A DNA stretch of 23,575 bases from Ruminococcus sp. UBA5884 (GCA_002431975.1 DJFA01000094.1:1-23575); one strand, 5' to 3'. Counted from the stretch's first letter, positions 1 through 7,634 are shown. Numbers and translations are program-made. Notes: generated by a model from the letters alone, not told the origin.

Positions 1-88
1 TGGTCGCCCCTACAAAACGAATCGGCATATTATTTAATCTGAATTTCAGATGAACGAATTACAAATAATAACCATCGAATTTGCGTTA
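1..88. repeat. Right part of a dispersed palindromic repeat element, cut by the window edge
   Basis: The first bases (TGGTCGCCCCTACAAAA) match the repeat core found again at 4863-4888 and 12006-12024. The block ends near 74-88 with ATCGAATTTGCGTTA, the same terminal motif that closes the copy at 11927-12078 and, in reverse orientation, opens the copy at 4718. Inside lies a 15-base palindrome, ATCTGAA-t-TTCAGAT, at 37-51. No coding potential is seen. It looks like the right half of a MITE- or REP-like non-coding element whose left half lies outside the window. Confidence 0.6.
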
Positions 89-109
89 ATAAAAAAATAA
101 CTGTCAAAT

Positions 110-138
110 AAAACAAGGGGCATTCTGCTCCTTGTTTT
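110..138 (+). terminator. Intrinsic-terminator-like hairpin just upstream of rex
   Basis: AAAACAAGG (110-118) pairs with CCTTGTTTT (130-138). The stem continues inward through G-U, G-C and C-G pairs to a five-base loop (122-126), giving about 12 base pairs. An A-rich run precedes it and TTTTATATATAA follows, so it could stop transcription on either strand. It sits only about 12 bases before the rex ribosome binding site, too close for a promoter between them. It is either the terminator of an upstream gene that rex transcription reads through, or an attenuator in the rex leader. Confidence 0.55.
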
Positions 139-163
139 ATATATAAATTAAGGAGTGTCGAAA

Positions 164-829
164 TTGTCTAAAAATCAGGTTTCATCTTCCGTCATAAAAA
201 GACTTCCAAGATATTACCGTTTTCTTGAAGAACTTAAAAATCAGAATATTACAAGAATCTCATCAAAGGAGCTTTCCGAAAGAATGGGGCTTACCGCTTC
301 ACAGATACGTCAGGACCTCAACTGCTTCGGAGGCTTTGGTCAGCAGGGATATGGATATAATGTAAGTCAGCTTTATCTTGAAATTGCTAAAATTCTCGGT
401 ATCGACAATCTTGAAAAAGCTATTCTGATAGGTGCGGGCAACCTTGGAAAAGCTATTGCCTCACATATTGAATTTGAAAAAAAAGGCTGCTGTCTTATCG
501 GTATATTTGACAAGCGTCCGGAACTTTTCGGTCAGTCAATCGGCGGAATAAACGTTCAGGATATAAAATGTCTTGAAAAATTCTGCCTTGAAAACAAACC
601 TGAAGTAGCCGTTTTATGTATTCCTAAATCAGCTGCGAAAGAAATCTGTGAAACTCTTTTAAATCTCGGAATACGTGCATTCTGGAACTTTTCACATTAT
701 GATATAAGAACCGACAGCAGTAAAAATATTGTTGTTGAAAATGTTCATCTCGCTGACAGTCTTATGATTCTTTCATATGGAATAAATAATCTCAAGAAAT
801 CAGAAAATTCAGAAAACAGCAGTATCTGA
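164..829 (+). CDS. rex: Redox-sensing transcriptional repressor Rex
   Basis: Rex is a homodimeric repressor that senses the NADH/NAD+ ratio and controls fermentation and respiration genes. The product is about 221 residues, the usual family length. The N-terminal winged helix is visible in the KRLPRYYRFLEEL and SSKELSERMGLTASQIRQDL stretches, followed by FGGFGQQGYGYNV. The Rossmann NAD(H) fold carries GAGNLG at about residues 90-95. I chose the TTG at 164: AAGGAG at 150-155 lies 8 bases before it, whereas the in-frame GTG at 155 overlaps that Shine-Dalgarno, and the protein then begins like other Rex proteins. adhE, a classic Rex target, follows directly, supporting both assignments. A terminator-like hairpin lies just upstream. 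The function call is very secure; the start is likely. Confidence 0.95.
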   Translation: MSKNQVSSSVIKRLPRYYRFLEELKNQNITRISSKELSERMGLTASQIRQDLNCFGGFGQQGYGYNVSQLYLEIAKILGIDNLEKAILIGAGNLGKAIASHIEFEKKGCCLIGIFDKRPELFGQSIGGINVQDIKCLEKFCLENKPEVAVLCIPKSAAKEICETLLNLGIRAFWNFSHYDIRTDSSKNIVVENVHLADSLMILSYGINNLKKSENSENSSI

Positions 830-857
830 TACATATATTTCATTATGCAGGACACTA

Positions 858-885
858 TATACATATAAAAAAATATTTATGTATA
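858..885. promoter_or_regulatory. AT-rich inverted repeat between rex and adhE
   Basis: TATACATA (858-865) and TATGTATA (878-885) form 8-base arms around a 12-base AT-rich centre, ending one base before the adhE Shine-Dalgarno. Its place before a fermentation gene and next to rex suggests an operator or an RNA hairpin affecting adhE translation. It does not match the usual Rex operator (TTGTTAA-N4-TTAACAA), so assignment to Rex is not supported by sequence. AT-rich palindromes also arise by chance. Confidence 0.3.
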
Positions 886-896
886 TGGAGGTCGTC

Positions 897-3488
897 ATGT
901 CTGAAAAAATAAAACCGGATAATGCTGAAATGATAAAAAAACTCGTTTCAGACGCTAAAAAAGCTCTTGATGAATTTATGAAGCTTTCTCAGGAAGATGT
1001 TGACAGAATCGTCAGGGCTATGGCTATGGCAGGACTTAAAGCCCAGATGACACTTGCCCGTTCAGCCGTCAATGAAACTGGCAGAGGAATTTTTGAAGAT
1101 AAGGTAACTAAAAATATCTTTTCAACTGAATATATATATCATGATGTCAAAAATCAGAAAACTGCCGGAATTATTGAGGATAACGAAGATGAAGGATATA
1201 CTGTGATTGCTGAACCTGTGGGAATTGTTGCCGGAGTCACTCCTACAACAAATCCTACTTCAACAGTCATGTTCAAAAGCATTATATGTGCAAAAACCAG
1301 AAATCCCATCATTTTCGGCTTTCACCCTTCTGCACAGCAATGTTCAGAGGAAGCCGCTGTTATCGTGAGAGATGCTGGCATAAAAGCCGGTGCTCCTGAA
1401 AATTTCATACAGTGGATAGAATATCCGTCAGTTGAAGCTACTTCAATGCTTATGAATCACCCTGATGTTGCAATGATTTTAGCTACAGGCGGCCCTGCAA
1501 TGGTTCGTTCCGCATATTCAGCCGGAAAACCGGCTCTTGGGGTAGGCCCCGGAAATGCTCCCTGTTTTATTGAAAAAACTGCTGATATAAAACAGGCTGT
1601 AAATGACCTTATTCTTTCAAAATCATTTGACAACGGCATGATATGTGCTTCTGAACAGGCGGTTATAATTGATAAGGATATATATGATGAAGTTGTTCAG
1701 AGAATGAAAAATCAGGGCTGTTATTTTACATCACCTGATGAAACATCTGCAATTGAAAATACTGTCATAAACAAGGAAAAATTATCTGTAAATCCTGCGG
1801 TAGTCGGAAAATATCCCCGTGAAATAGCTGAAATGGCTGGTTTTTCAGTGCCGTATGAAACAAAAGTCATATGCTGTGAAATTGAAAATTCCGGTACTGA
1901 ATACCCTCTCTCACTTGAAAAGCTCTCCCCTGTTCTTGCTGTTATAAAGTCTGAAAATAATGAGGAAGCCTTTGAAACTGCCCAGCGTATGCTTGAAATC
2001 GGCGGTCTTGGGCATACTGCGGTAATCCATTCGCATAACGATTCCGTAATCGCTGAATACGGCAAAATCATGAAGGCTTCAAGAATTATCGTCAATTCTC
2101 CGGCATCTTTCGGAAGTATCGGCGATATATACAATCTTATGACACCATCTCTTACTCTTGGCTGCGGTTCATACGGCAGAAATTCCGTTTCTGAAAATGT
2201 AAGTGCCGCAAACCTTATCAATAAAAAAAGAATTGCAAAGAGGCGTGTCAATATGCAGTGGTTTAAAATTCCTGAAAAAATATATTTTGAAAGCGGTTCT
2301 GTACAGTACCTTTCCAAAATCCCCGATATTTCAAGAGTCATGATAGTTACAGACCCTGTAATGATGAAACTGGGATATGCTGATAAAATTCTGTATCAGC
2401 TTAAAAAACGCTATGCCAAGGTCGATATCGAAATATTCAGCAGCGTTGAACCTGACCCCGATATTGAAACAGTAAAAAAAGGCACTGAAATCATGAACGG
2501 CTTTAATCCTGATGCAATAATCGCTCTCGGCGGCGGTTCTGCAATAGATGCCGCAAAAGCAATGTGGCTTTTCTATGAACATCCTGATGCGGATTTTATC
2601 AGTATGGCTCAGAAATTTCTTGATATAAGAAAACGTATCTATAAATTCCCGAAACTCGGTCTTAAATCAAAATTCATCGCAATCCCGACAACCTCCGGAA
2701 CAGGTTCGGAAGTTACCTCATTTGCAGTAATATCCGATAAATCAAGCAATATGAAATATCCTCTTGCTGACTATGAACTTACTCCTGATGTTGCAATAAT
2801 TGACCCTGATTTTGTTATGACCGTTCCCCCGTCAGCAACTGCTGATACCGGACTTGATGTGCTGACTCATGCGATAGAGGCATATGTTTCAGTGCTTGCA
2901 AGTGATTATACTGATGCTCTTGCACTCCATGCAATAAAGCTTGTATTCAGATATCTTCCTGACTCATATAAATATGGTGCTGATGACCAGAGAGCAAGAG
3001 AAAAAATGCATAATGCCTCATGTATCGCAGGCATGGCATTTACAAATGCTTTTCTCGGAATAAATCACTCAATGGCTCATAAGCTCGGCGGAGAATTTCA
3101 TATTGCCCACGGACGTGCAAATGCTGTTCTGCTTCCTCATATAATTGCCTATAACGGTGAGGAAAACCCTTCTAAATACAATGCATTTCCTAAATACAGT
3201 CATTTTTCTGCTCCGAAAAGATATGCAAATATTGCAAGAGAACTCGGTCTTGCAGCCGATACAGATTCTCAGGGAGTAAATTCCCTTATAAATGCTGTCA
3301 GGGAGCTTATGAAAACTGTAGGCATTCCATTCTCATTCAGGGAAATGGGTATAGATGAAAATCAATATATGTCCTCTCTTAAAGAACTCTCATACAAGGC
3401 TTTTGAAGACCAGTGCACTACTGCAAATCCAAGGCTTCCTAAAGTATATGAGATTGAAGAACTCTATAAAAAGGCTTATTACGGATAA
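897..3488 (+). CDS. adhE: Bifunctional acetaldehyde-CoA/alcohol dehydrogenase AdhE
   Basis: AdhE reduces acetyl-CoA to acetaldehyde and then to ethanol using two NADH, the main NAD+-regenerating route of ethanol fermentation. At about 863 residues it is full length. The N-terminal aldehyde dehydrogenase half carries the catalytic cysteine in FDNGMICASEQ (Cys at about residue 250). After a linker near residues 430-455 comes the iron-dependent alcohol dehydrogenase half, with GGGSAIDAAKAMW for nucleotide binding and metal ligands in DVLTH, INHSMAH and IAHG. The ATG at 897 is preferred because GGAGG (887-891) sits 5 bases before it; the in-frame ATG at 879 lies upstream of that site. AdhE proteins assemble into spirosomes in the cytoplasm. 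rex lies immediately upstream, consistent with redox control. Confidence 0.96.
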   Translation: MSEKIKPDNAEMIKKLVSDAKKALDEFMKLSQEDVDRIVRAMAMAGLKAQMTLARSAVNETGRGIFEDKVTKNIFSTEYIYHDVKNQKTAGIIEDNEDEGYTVIAEPVGIVAGVTPTTNPTSTVMFKSIICAKTRNPIIFGFHPSAQQCSEEAAVIVRDAGIKAGAPENFIQWIEYPSVEATSMLMNHPDVAMILATGGPAMVRSAYSAGKPALGVGPGNAPCFIEKTADIKQAVNDLILSKSFDNGMICASEQAVIIDKDIYDEVVQRMKNQGCYFTSPDETSAIENTVINKEKLSVNPAVVGKYPREIAEMAGFSVPYETKVICCEIENSGTEYPLSLEKLSPVLAVIKSENNEEAFETAQRMLEIGGLGHTAVIHSHNDSVIAEYGKIMKASRIIVNSPASFGSIGDIYNLMTPSLTLGCGSYGRNSVSENVSAANLINKKRIAKRRVNMQWFKIPEKIYFESGSVQYLSKIPDISRVMIVTDPVMMKLGYADKILYQLKKRYAKVDIEIFSSVEPDPDIETVKKGTEIMNGFNPDAIIALGGGSAIDAAKAMWLFYEHPDADFISMAQKFLDIRKRIYKFPKLGLKSKFIAIPTTSGTGSEVTSFAVISDKSSNMKYPLADYELTPDVAIIDPDFVMTVPPSATADTGLDVLTHAIEAYVSVLASDYTDALALHAIKLVFRYLPDSYKYGADDQRAREKMHNASCIAGMAFTNAFLGINHSMAHKLGGEFHIAHGRANAVLLPHIIAYNGEENPSKYNAFPKYSHFSAPKRYANIARELGLAADTDSQGVNSLINAVRELMKTVGIPFSFREMGIDENQYMSSLKELSYKAFEDQCTTANPRLPKVYEIEELYKKAYYG

Positions 3489-3500
3489 AAATTTATAAAT

Positions 3501-3517
3501 GGCGGATATATTCCGCC
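3501..3517 (+). other. Perfect intergenic hairpin between adhE and ispD
   Basis: GGCGGA-TATAT-TCCGCC forms a 6 base-pair stem with a 5-base loop, 12 bases after the adhE stop. No U tract follows (TGTACATAAAGG), so it is not a canonical intrinsic terminator and transcription may continue into ispD. It could instead protect the 3' end of the adhE message or mark a processing site. Confidence 0.45.
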
Positions 3518-3541
3518 TGTACATAAAGGAGATTTATATAT

Positions 3542-4222
3542 ATGAAAGATACATCTGCAATTATTGTATGTGCCGGAAATTCAACTCGCATGAACGGCAT
3601 AAACAAACAGTTTCTGACTATAAAAGGTATTCCTGTTGCGGCTTATTCAATGATGGCTTTTGAAAAATGCGAAAGCATTGAGGAAATAATTATATCCGCA
3701 AAAGAAGATGATATTGAAAAATTTATGGAGATTGCTGAAAAATATTCAGTAAAAAAGCTTTCAGCCGTGGTAAAGGGCGGCTCAACCCGTCAGGAAAGCG
3801 TTCTCAATGCAATAAGAAAAGTTTCCGACAAAACTAAACTTATCGCTGTACATGATGGTGCAAGACCTCTTGCCACTCCCGAATTTATTGAAAAAACTAT
3901 TGCAGATGCAAGAGTTTTCGGCGGTGCTACTCTCGGAGTTCCTGTAAAGGATACAATAAAAGTCGTTTCAGACAATCTTATAGTTGATACTCCCCACAGA
4001 CCATCTCTTTATATAACCCAGACTCCGCAGGTATTCAAAAAATCAGTATATTATGAGGGAATGGATTTTGCTCTTGAACATGGTCTTGATTTTACTGATG
4101 ACTGTCAGCTTGCCGAATCTGTAGGAATAAAGGTTTATATGACATCAGGCGATTATAAAAATATCAAGATAACTACCCCTGAAGATATAAGAATTGCAGA
4201 GGCTCTTATGGAGGTGCAGTAA
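3542..4222 (+). CDS. ispD: 2-C-methyl-D-erythritol 4-phosphate cytidylyltransferase IspD
   Basis: IspD transfers CMP from CTP to methylerythritol phosphate in the MEP (non-mevalonate) isoprenoid pathway in the cytoplasm. At 226 residues the length is typical. The N-terminal nucleotide-binding signature appears as IIVCAGNSTRMNGINKQF, a slight variant of the usual AAGxGxRMG loop with a conserved Lys-Gln-Phe. VHDGARPL, the GVPVKDTIK stretch and TPQVF are further family landmarks, and the C-terminal TDDCQLAE and NIKITTPEDI are typical. AAAGGAG (about 3525-3531) precedes the ATG. A close relative with similar motifs is TarI/IspD-like ribitol-phosphate cytidylyltransferase, but no tarJ-type partner is adjacent, so IspD is favoured. 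Confidence 0.88.
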   Translation: MKDTSAIIVCAGNSTRMNGINKQFLTIKGIPVAAYSMMAFEKCESIEEIIISAKEDDIEKFMEIAEKYSVKKLSAVVKGGSTRQESVLNAIRKVSDKTKLIAVHDGARPLATPEFIEKTIADARVFGGATLGVPVKDTIKVVSDNLIVDTPHRPSLYITQTPQVFKKSVYYEGMDFALEHGLDFTDDCQLAESVGIKVYMTSGDYKNIKITTPEDIRIAEALMEVQ

Positions 4223-4225
4223 AAT

Positions 4226-4702
4226 TTGAAACATATCGTTATCGTAGGCATTGCAGTATTCCTTATGTTTTTTCTTATAGCCTTCAATCTCAATGACTAT
4301 AATTCAAGAACTGAGTTTTTAAGTGAAAGCCGTATGGCTGAATCAGCTGAAAAAGCCGAAAAGGAACGAAAAGCCAGAGATACAGAACCTAATCCATGGG
4401 ACAAAATAAATAATGCAAAGGAAAAATTGCAGACTGCTCCCCCTGAATCTGCACAGACTGAAGTGCTTTACAGCGAAATAACCGATGAAAACGGTGAGAT
4501 TGCCGGATATCAGGCTGTTGAAAATGTTACATATGATGAGGACGGGAACGTTGTTTCATTTGATGTTGTCGGAGATGTCATATCTGTGGAGGAATATCAG
4601 AACAATATAAATCAGGCTCAGACTGAACCGCCTTCAACTACAAGAAAAATCCCTGATTTATGGAATAAAAAAGAAACTGAATTTGTTATCGTTGTAACCT
4701 GA
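4226..4702 (+). CDS. Small membrane-anchored protein of unknown function
   Basis: I do not recognise this 158-residue protein. A hydrophobic segment at about residues 3-22 (VIVGIAVFLMFFLIAF) forms one N-terminal membrane helix or uncleaved signal anchor. It is followed by a charged, probably extracytoplasmic region rich in Glu, Lys and Ala (about 30-70), a more ordered stretch with DENGEIAGYQAVENVTYDEDGN (about 88-115), then a Pro/Thr-rich tail. The start is TTG at 4226, three bases after the ispD stop, with GGAGG at 4210-4214 inside the end of ispD and an 11-base gap. It is thus translationally close to ispD and probably co-transcribed. It ends just before the repeat element at 4718. The coding call is good; no function is proposed. 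Confidence 0.75.
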   Translation: MKHIVIVGIAVFLMFFLIAFNLNDYNSRTEFLSESRMAESAEKAEKERKARDTEPNPWDKINNAKEKLQTAPPESAQTEVLYSEITDENGEIAGYQAVENVTYDEDGNVVSFDVVGDVISVEEYQNNINQAQTEPPSTTRKIPDLWNKKETEFVIVVT

Positions 4703-4717
4703 TGATATTTTTTTAAT

Positions 4718-4941
4718 TAACGCAAATTCGATAATTTGTTTATGTAGGGGCGACCATTGGTCGCCCGCCTGAATTATAGTTTAACCATAATTTCAATATT
4801 TGTTTTGATATGAAAAATCATTGGTTAATGGTTAATCGATAAAATTATTGATAAACCATAACGGGCGACCAATGGTCGCCCCTACAAAATATAATGAGGA
4901 TTTCATATTTTCAGTCATAAAATTCTTTTATCAATTCATGT
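4718..4941. repeat. Dispersed palindromic repeat element with inverted halves
   Basis: The block opens with TTAACGCAAATTCGATA and reaches the 19-base palindrome GGGCGACCATTGGTCGCCC at 4748-4766. The reverse complement of that core plus flank recurs at 4863-4888 (GGGCGACCAATGGTCGCCC then CTACAAAAT), so the two halves are inverted copies. The right end is a degraded terminal motif (TTATCAATTCATG) at 4928-4941. The interior is AT-rich without an open frame. Related copies are at 1-88, 11927-12078 and 13529-13566. This fits a non-autonomous MITE/REP-like element; no transposase is nearby. Confidence 0.7.
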
Positions 4942-5001
4942 TTTTTAATTATATGGAAAAAATACAGATTCTGAAACGAACTTTTTTAATAAAATATTAA
5001 A

Positions 5002-5019
5002 AAGTTAATAAAATAACAT
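5002..5019. promoter_or_regulatory. Inverted repeat upstream of the atp promoter, weakly Rex-site-like
   Basis: AAGTTAATAAAATAACAT contains the inverted repeat GTTA-N6-TAAC. Against the clostridial Rex operator TTGTTAA-N4-TTAACAA it agrees at 10 of the 14 defined positions, with the outer bases poor. It lies about 20 bases upstream of the -35 region of the ATP synthase promoter. In such AT-rich DNA this may be chance. Confidence 0.25.
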
Positions 5020-5038
5020 TAATTATATAAAAAAACTA

Positions 5039-5067
5039 TTTAAATTAGTCATTTAATGTGATATAAT
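5039..5067 (+). promoter_or_regulatory. Extended -10 promoter of the ATP synthase operon
   Basis: TATAAT at 5062-5067 is preceded by TG-A, making a perfect extended -10 (TGATATAAT). Seventeen bases upstream is a weak -35, TTTAAA (5039-5044). The element lies about 33 bases before the atpI start, with GGAAGG at 5085-5090 as ribosome binding site. This is the only strong promoter found before the nine atp genes. Confidence 0.75.
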
Positions 5068-5099
5068 ATGTTTATTGAATTTCAGGAAGGATGTATTGA

Positions 5100-5483
5100 G
5101 TGGACGATATTCTCAGAAAAGAACTTATATTTATAGGAATACGTTCTGTATTTCTTGATATTGCTGTGTTTCTTGTTTCATTTATAGTATCAGGATTCAG
5201 TATGGCAGTAATAACGGGTCTTGTTCTCGGTACGGCTGTTATGCTGATATATCTTGCAATGCTTTACTATTCGCTGAAAATATCTCTCAGTGCAGAGGAA
5301 ACAAGAACTGCAAAGGCTAAAATGATGTGCGGATATCTTTTAAGAGTTCTGCTTATATGCATTCTGATAGCCGCTTCATTCAGATTTGATTTTATCAGCC
5401 CTCTCGGTGCAGTTATTCCTGTATTCTATCCGAAGATTATTCATGTCGGAGGAGCTATTTTTAAAAGAAAAGGGGGCGTTTGA
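5100..5483 (+). CDS. atpI: ATP synthase subunit I, AtpI
   Basis: This is a 127-residue, very hydrophobic protein with four predicted membrane helices (about residues 10-28, 33-57, 75-95 and 98-115), encoded at the head of the atp operon. That position and layout are typical of the poorly conserved AtpI/UncI protein, which assists c-ring assembly. The start is GTG at 5100, 9 bases after the GGAAGG ribosome binding site. Sequence conservation is low in this family, so the assignment rests mainly on topology and context. A gap of three bases separates its stop from atpB. Confidence 0.75.
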   Translation: MDDILRKELIFIGIRSVFLDIAVFLVSFIVSGFSMAVITGLVLGTAVMLIYLAMLYYSLKISLSAEETRTAKAKMMCGYLLRVLLICILIAASFRFDFISPLGAVIPVFYPKIIHVGGAIFKRKGGV

Positions 5484-5486
5484 TTA

Positions 5487-6239
5487 TTGAATGTCAAGGA
5501 TTTCTTTACCGGTGTAACAGATATTAATGTAACCGGCCCTAAAATTATTTTTTCATTCGATGTTTTCGGAATTACCATAAATATTACCGAAACTATCGTA
5601 CTCGGCTGGTTTGTAATTGCTCTTATAACTGCACTTGTCCTGTTCCTTACTCATGGAATCGGAAAAAATAAAGTTCCTACCAAAAGGCAGGCGATTGCTG
5701 AATGGATGGTTACATCTGTAAATAAACTGGTCAAAGAATCAATGGGTGAACAGCATATGGGTTATGCTCCGTATATGGCAACAATATTCAGCTTTTCACT
5801 CTTCGGAAGCCTTATCAGTCTTATCGGTCTGAGGTCAGTAACCGCTGATTTCAATACAACATTCGGCTGGGCACTCGTCACATTTGCAATGATAACATTT
5901 GCAAAGATAAAAACTGACGGTATACTCGGATATTTCAAAGGATTTGTATCACCGATATTTGTAATGGCTCCGCTCAATGTAATAAGTGAGGTTGCCACTC
6001 CTGTATCAATGGGTTTCCGTCACTTCGGAAACATTGCAGGCGGTATGGTAATAACAAGCCTTATCTATTTCGCACTTACAGGTCTTTCAAATGCACTTGG
6101 TCTTGGTATCCCGATTTTCACTATCGGTATTCCGGCTGTGCTTTCAGTATATTTTGACCTGTTCAGCGGATTTATGCAGGCTTATATCTTCATAATGCTT
6201 TCTATGGCTTTCATAGGCGGCGGTTATGGAAAAGAATAA
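5487..6239 (+). CDS. atpB: F-type ATP synthase subunit a, AtpB
   Basis: Subunit a forms the two half-channels that bring ions to the rotating c ring in the membrane Fo part. The 250-residue product has about five to six membrane helices. The hallmark helix reads EVATPVSMGFRHFGNIAGG, with the essential arginine at about residue 178. Other landmarks are the GFVSPIFVMAPLNVISE stretch and the C-terminal IFIMLSMAFIGGGY. The start is TTG at 5487, ten bases after an AAGGGGG-type site; a nearby ATG at 5491 is out of frame and stops early. It belongs to the continuous atpI-B-E-F-H-A-G-D-C operon. Confidence 0.95.
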   Translation: MNVKDFFTGVTDINVTGPKIIFSFDVFGITINITETIVLGWFVIALITALVLFLTHGIGKNKVPTKRQAIAEWMVTSVNKLVKESMGEQHMGYAPYMATIFSFSLFGSLISLIGLRSVTADFNTTFGWALVTFAMITFAKIKTDGILGYFKGFVSPIFVMAPLNVISEVATPVSMGFRHFGNIAGGMVITSLIYFALTGLSNALGLGIPIFTIGIPAVLSVYFDLFSGFMQAYIFIMLSMAFIGGGYGKE

Positions 6240-6265
6240 TTTTTAAATCTGGAGGTTTTTTTATT

Positions 6266-6520
6266 ATGGAAAGAGCTATCGTTTTAGCTGCATCAGCTAT
6301 TGGTGCAGGTCTTGCTATGATTGCAGGTATAGGTCCTGGTATCGGTGAAGGCTATGCAGTAGGTAAAGCCTGTGAAGCTATAGGCAGACAGCCTGAATGC
6401 AAGGGTGCTGTTACGAGTACTATGTTTGTCGGCTGTGCTGTTGCGGAATCAACAGGTATTTACGGCTTTGTAGTTGCACTTATTCTCCTCTTTATCAATC
6501 CGTTTATCGGAAAGCTCTGA
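6266..6520 (+). CDS. atpE: F-type ATP synthase subunit c, AtpE, with a two-carboxylate ion site
   Basis: Subunit c is the hairpin of two membrane helices that forms the rotor ring. The 84-residue product has helix 1 at about residues 4-30, the polar loop GRQPE (40-44) and helix 2 at about 48-80. The ion-carrying Glu61 lies in VAESTGIYG, where Ser62 and Tyr66 match the Na+-coordinating signature of Na+-type rings such as Ilyobacter tartaricus. In helix 1, the place usually held by Gln in Na+ rings (GQGY) is Glu28 (GEGY). This gives the two-carboxylate motif known from Fusobacterium nucleatum. Na+ coupling is therefore likely but inferred. GGAGG at 6251-6255 precedes the ATG by 10 bases. Confidence 0.95.
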   Translation: MERAIVLAASAIGAGLAMIAGIGPGIGEGYAVGKACEAIGRQPECKGAVTSTMFVGCAVAESTGIYGFVVALILLFINPFIGKL

Positions 6521-6577
6521 TTTATAAGGAACAATACCTTTTGAAAAATCTTTTTAAACTGAGCTGGAGGAATTAAA

Positions 6578-7075
6578 ATGGGAAATCTGGATTTTTTATC
6601 CATAGATACCGGCAGTCTGATTTTTACTCTTATAAATACAATCATACTGTTTCTTATACTGAAGCATTTCCTCTTCGGCAGAGTAAACAAAGCTATCGAA
6701 AATCGTCAGAAGGATATTTCATCAGCTTATCAGAAAGCTGATGAAACAATGGAAAATGCAAAACGTCTTGAAGCCGATTATACTGAGCTTATGGCAAATG
6801 CAAAGGAAGAATCCGCTGAAATAATAAAGGCTGCTTCACAGAAAGCTGTTAAACGTTCTGATGAAATTATTCAGAATGCAAAGAATGAAGCTGCAAATAT
6901 AACCAATAAAGCCAATGAGGAAATCGAACTCGAAAAGAAACGTGCAAGAAGTCAGCTTAAAAATGAAATATCCGATATTGCTGTACAGCTTGCCGAAAAA
7001 GTCGTTGAAAAGGAAATCTCTCAGGACGACCATGAACGCCTTATCAACGAATTTATCGAAAATGCAGGTGATTGA
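6578..7075 (+). CDS. atpF: F-type ATP synthase subunit b, AtpF
   Basis: Subunit b is the peripheral stalk that holds the F1 head still against the rotor. The 165-residue protein has one N-terminal membrane helix (about residues 10-29, SLIFTLINTIILFLILKHFL). A long, highly charged Ala/Glu/Lys-rich helix then extends to near the C-terminus, matching the usual architecture. GGAGG at 6566-6570 lies 7 bases before the ATG. The 57-base gap after atpE is the second largest inside the operon and holds only weak complementarity (AAGG/CCTT). Confidence 0.94.
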   Translation: MGNLDFLSIDTGSLIFTLINTIILFLILKHFLFGRVNKAIENRQKDISSAYQKADETMENAKRLEADYTELMANAKEESAEIIKAASQKAVKRSDEIIQNAKNEAANITNKANEEIELEKKRARSQLKNEISDIAVQLAEKVVEKEISQDDHERLINEFIENAGD

Positions 7076-7077
7076 AA

Positions 7078-7608
7078 ATGATGACCGGTGAAATAGCAAA
7101 AGTTTATGCCGATGCTTTGTTTGAGCTTTGCAGTGAGGACAAAAGCTATGACAGCGTTCACAGGGATATCAACGACTGCCGCAAGGTATTCGCTGACAAT
7201 CCCGACCTTCTGAAATTTCTGTCCGCACCTGCTATAAATACTGATAAAAAAACTGAACTCCTTTCAGAAATTTTTTCAGACTGCGGAATAGTATGTAATC
7301 TGCTCTGCGTAATTACTGTGAAAAACAGGGCTGGTCTTATATATAAGATAACAGACTGTTTCAACAAGCTTTACAATGAATATAAAAATATCGCTGAAAT
7401 AACCGTTACTACCTGCATTCCGCTCAGCGATACAATGCGTGAAAAGCTTAAAGCAAAGCTTTCCGCAAAATTCGGCAAAACTGTCGTAATGAATGAAAAA
7501 GTCGATAAAAGCATACTCGGCGGCGTTATCGTCCAGTATGAAAATCTTCAAATCGACAGCAGCATAAAATCCAAACTCAATTCAGTTCACAATGAACTGA
7601 TATCATGA
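7078..7608 (+). CDS. atpH: F-type ATP synthase subunit delta, AtpH
   Basis: Delta sits on top of the F1 head and binds the b stalk. About 177 residues, the usual length. The N-terminal six-helix domain begins IAKVYADALFELC, and the C-terminal region ends with SILGGVIVQYENLQIDSSIKS, the family signature. I place the start at the ATG at 7078 (or the adjacent ATG at 7081). The upstream in-frame TTG at 7072 lies only one base from the AGGTG site at 7066-7070, whereas 7078 has a 7-base gap. The gene starts two bases after the atpF stop, so translation is probably coupled. Confidence 0.93.
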   Translation: MMTGEIAKVYADALFELCSEDKSYDSVHRDINDCRKVFADNPDLLKFLSAPAINTDKKTELLSEIFSDCGIVCNLLCVITVKNRAGLIYKITDCFNKLYNEYKNIAEITVTTCIPLSDTMREKLKAKLSAKFGKTVVMNEKVDKSILGGVIVQYENLQIDSSIKSKLNSVHNELIS

Positions 7609-7634
7609 ATTTTTATTAAAAGAAGGTGTATAAT

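Noticed and set aside
155..163. GTG at 155 as the start of rex
   Set aside because: It overlaps the AAGGAG site itself; TTG at 164 has an 8-base gap and gives a family-like N-terminus.
1721..2341. 206-codon frame on the minus strand inside adhE
   Set aside because: It lies wholly opposite the conserved dehydrogenase region, has no ribosome binding site, and its translation resembles no family; it is a shadow of adhE.
3501..3517. Intrinsic terminator between adhE and ispD
   Set aside because: The perfect hairpin has no U tract after it, so I list it as a hairpin only.
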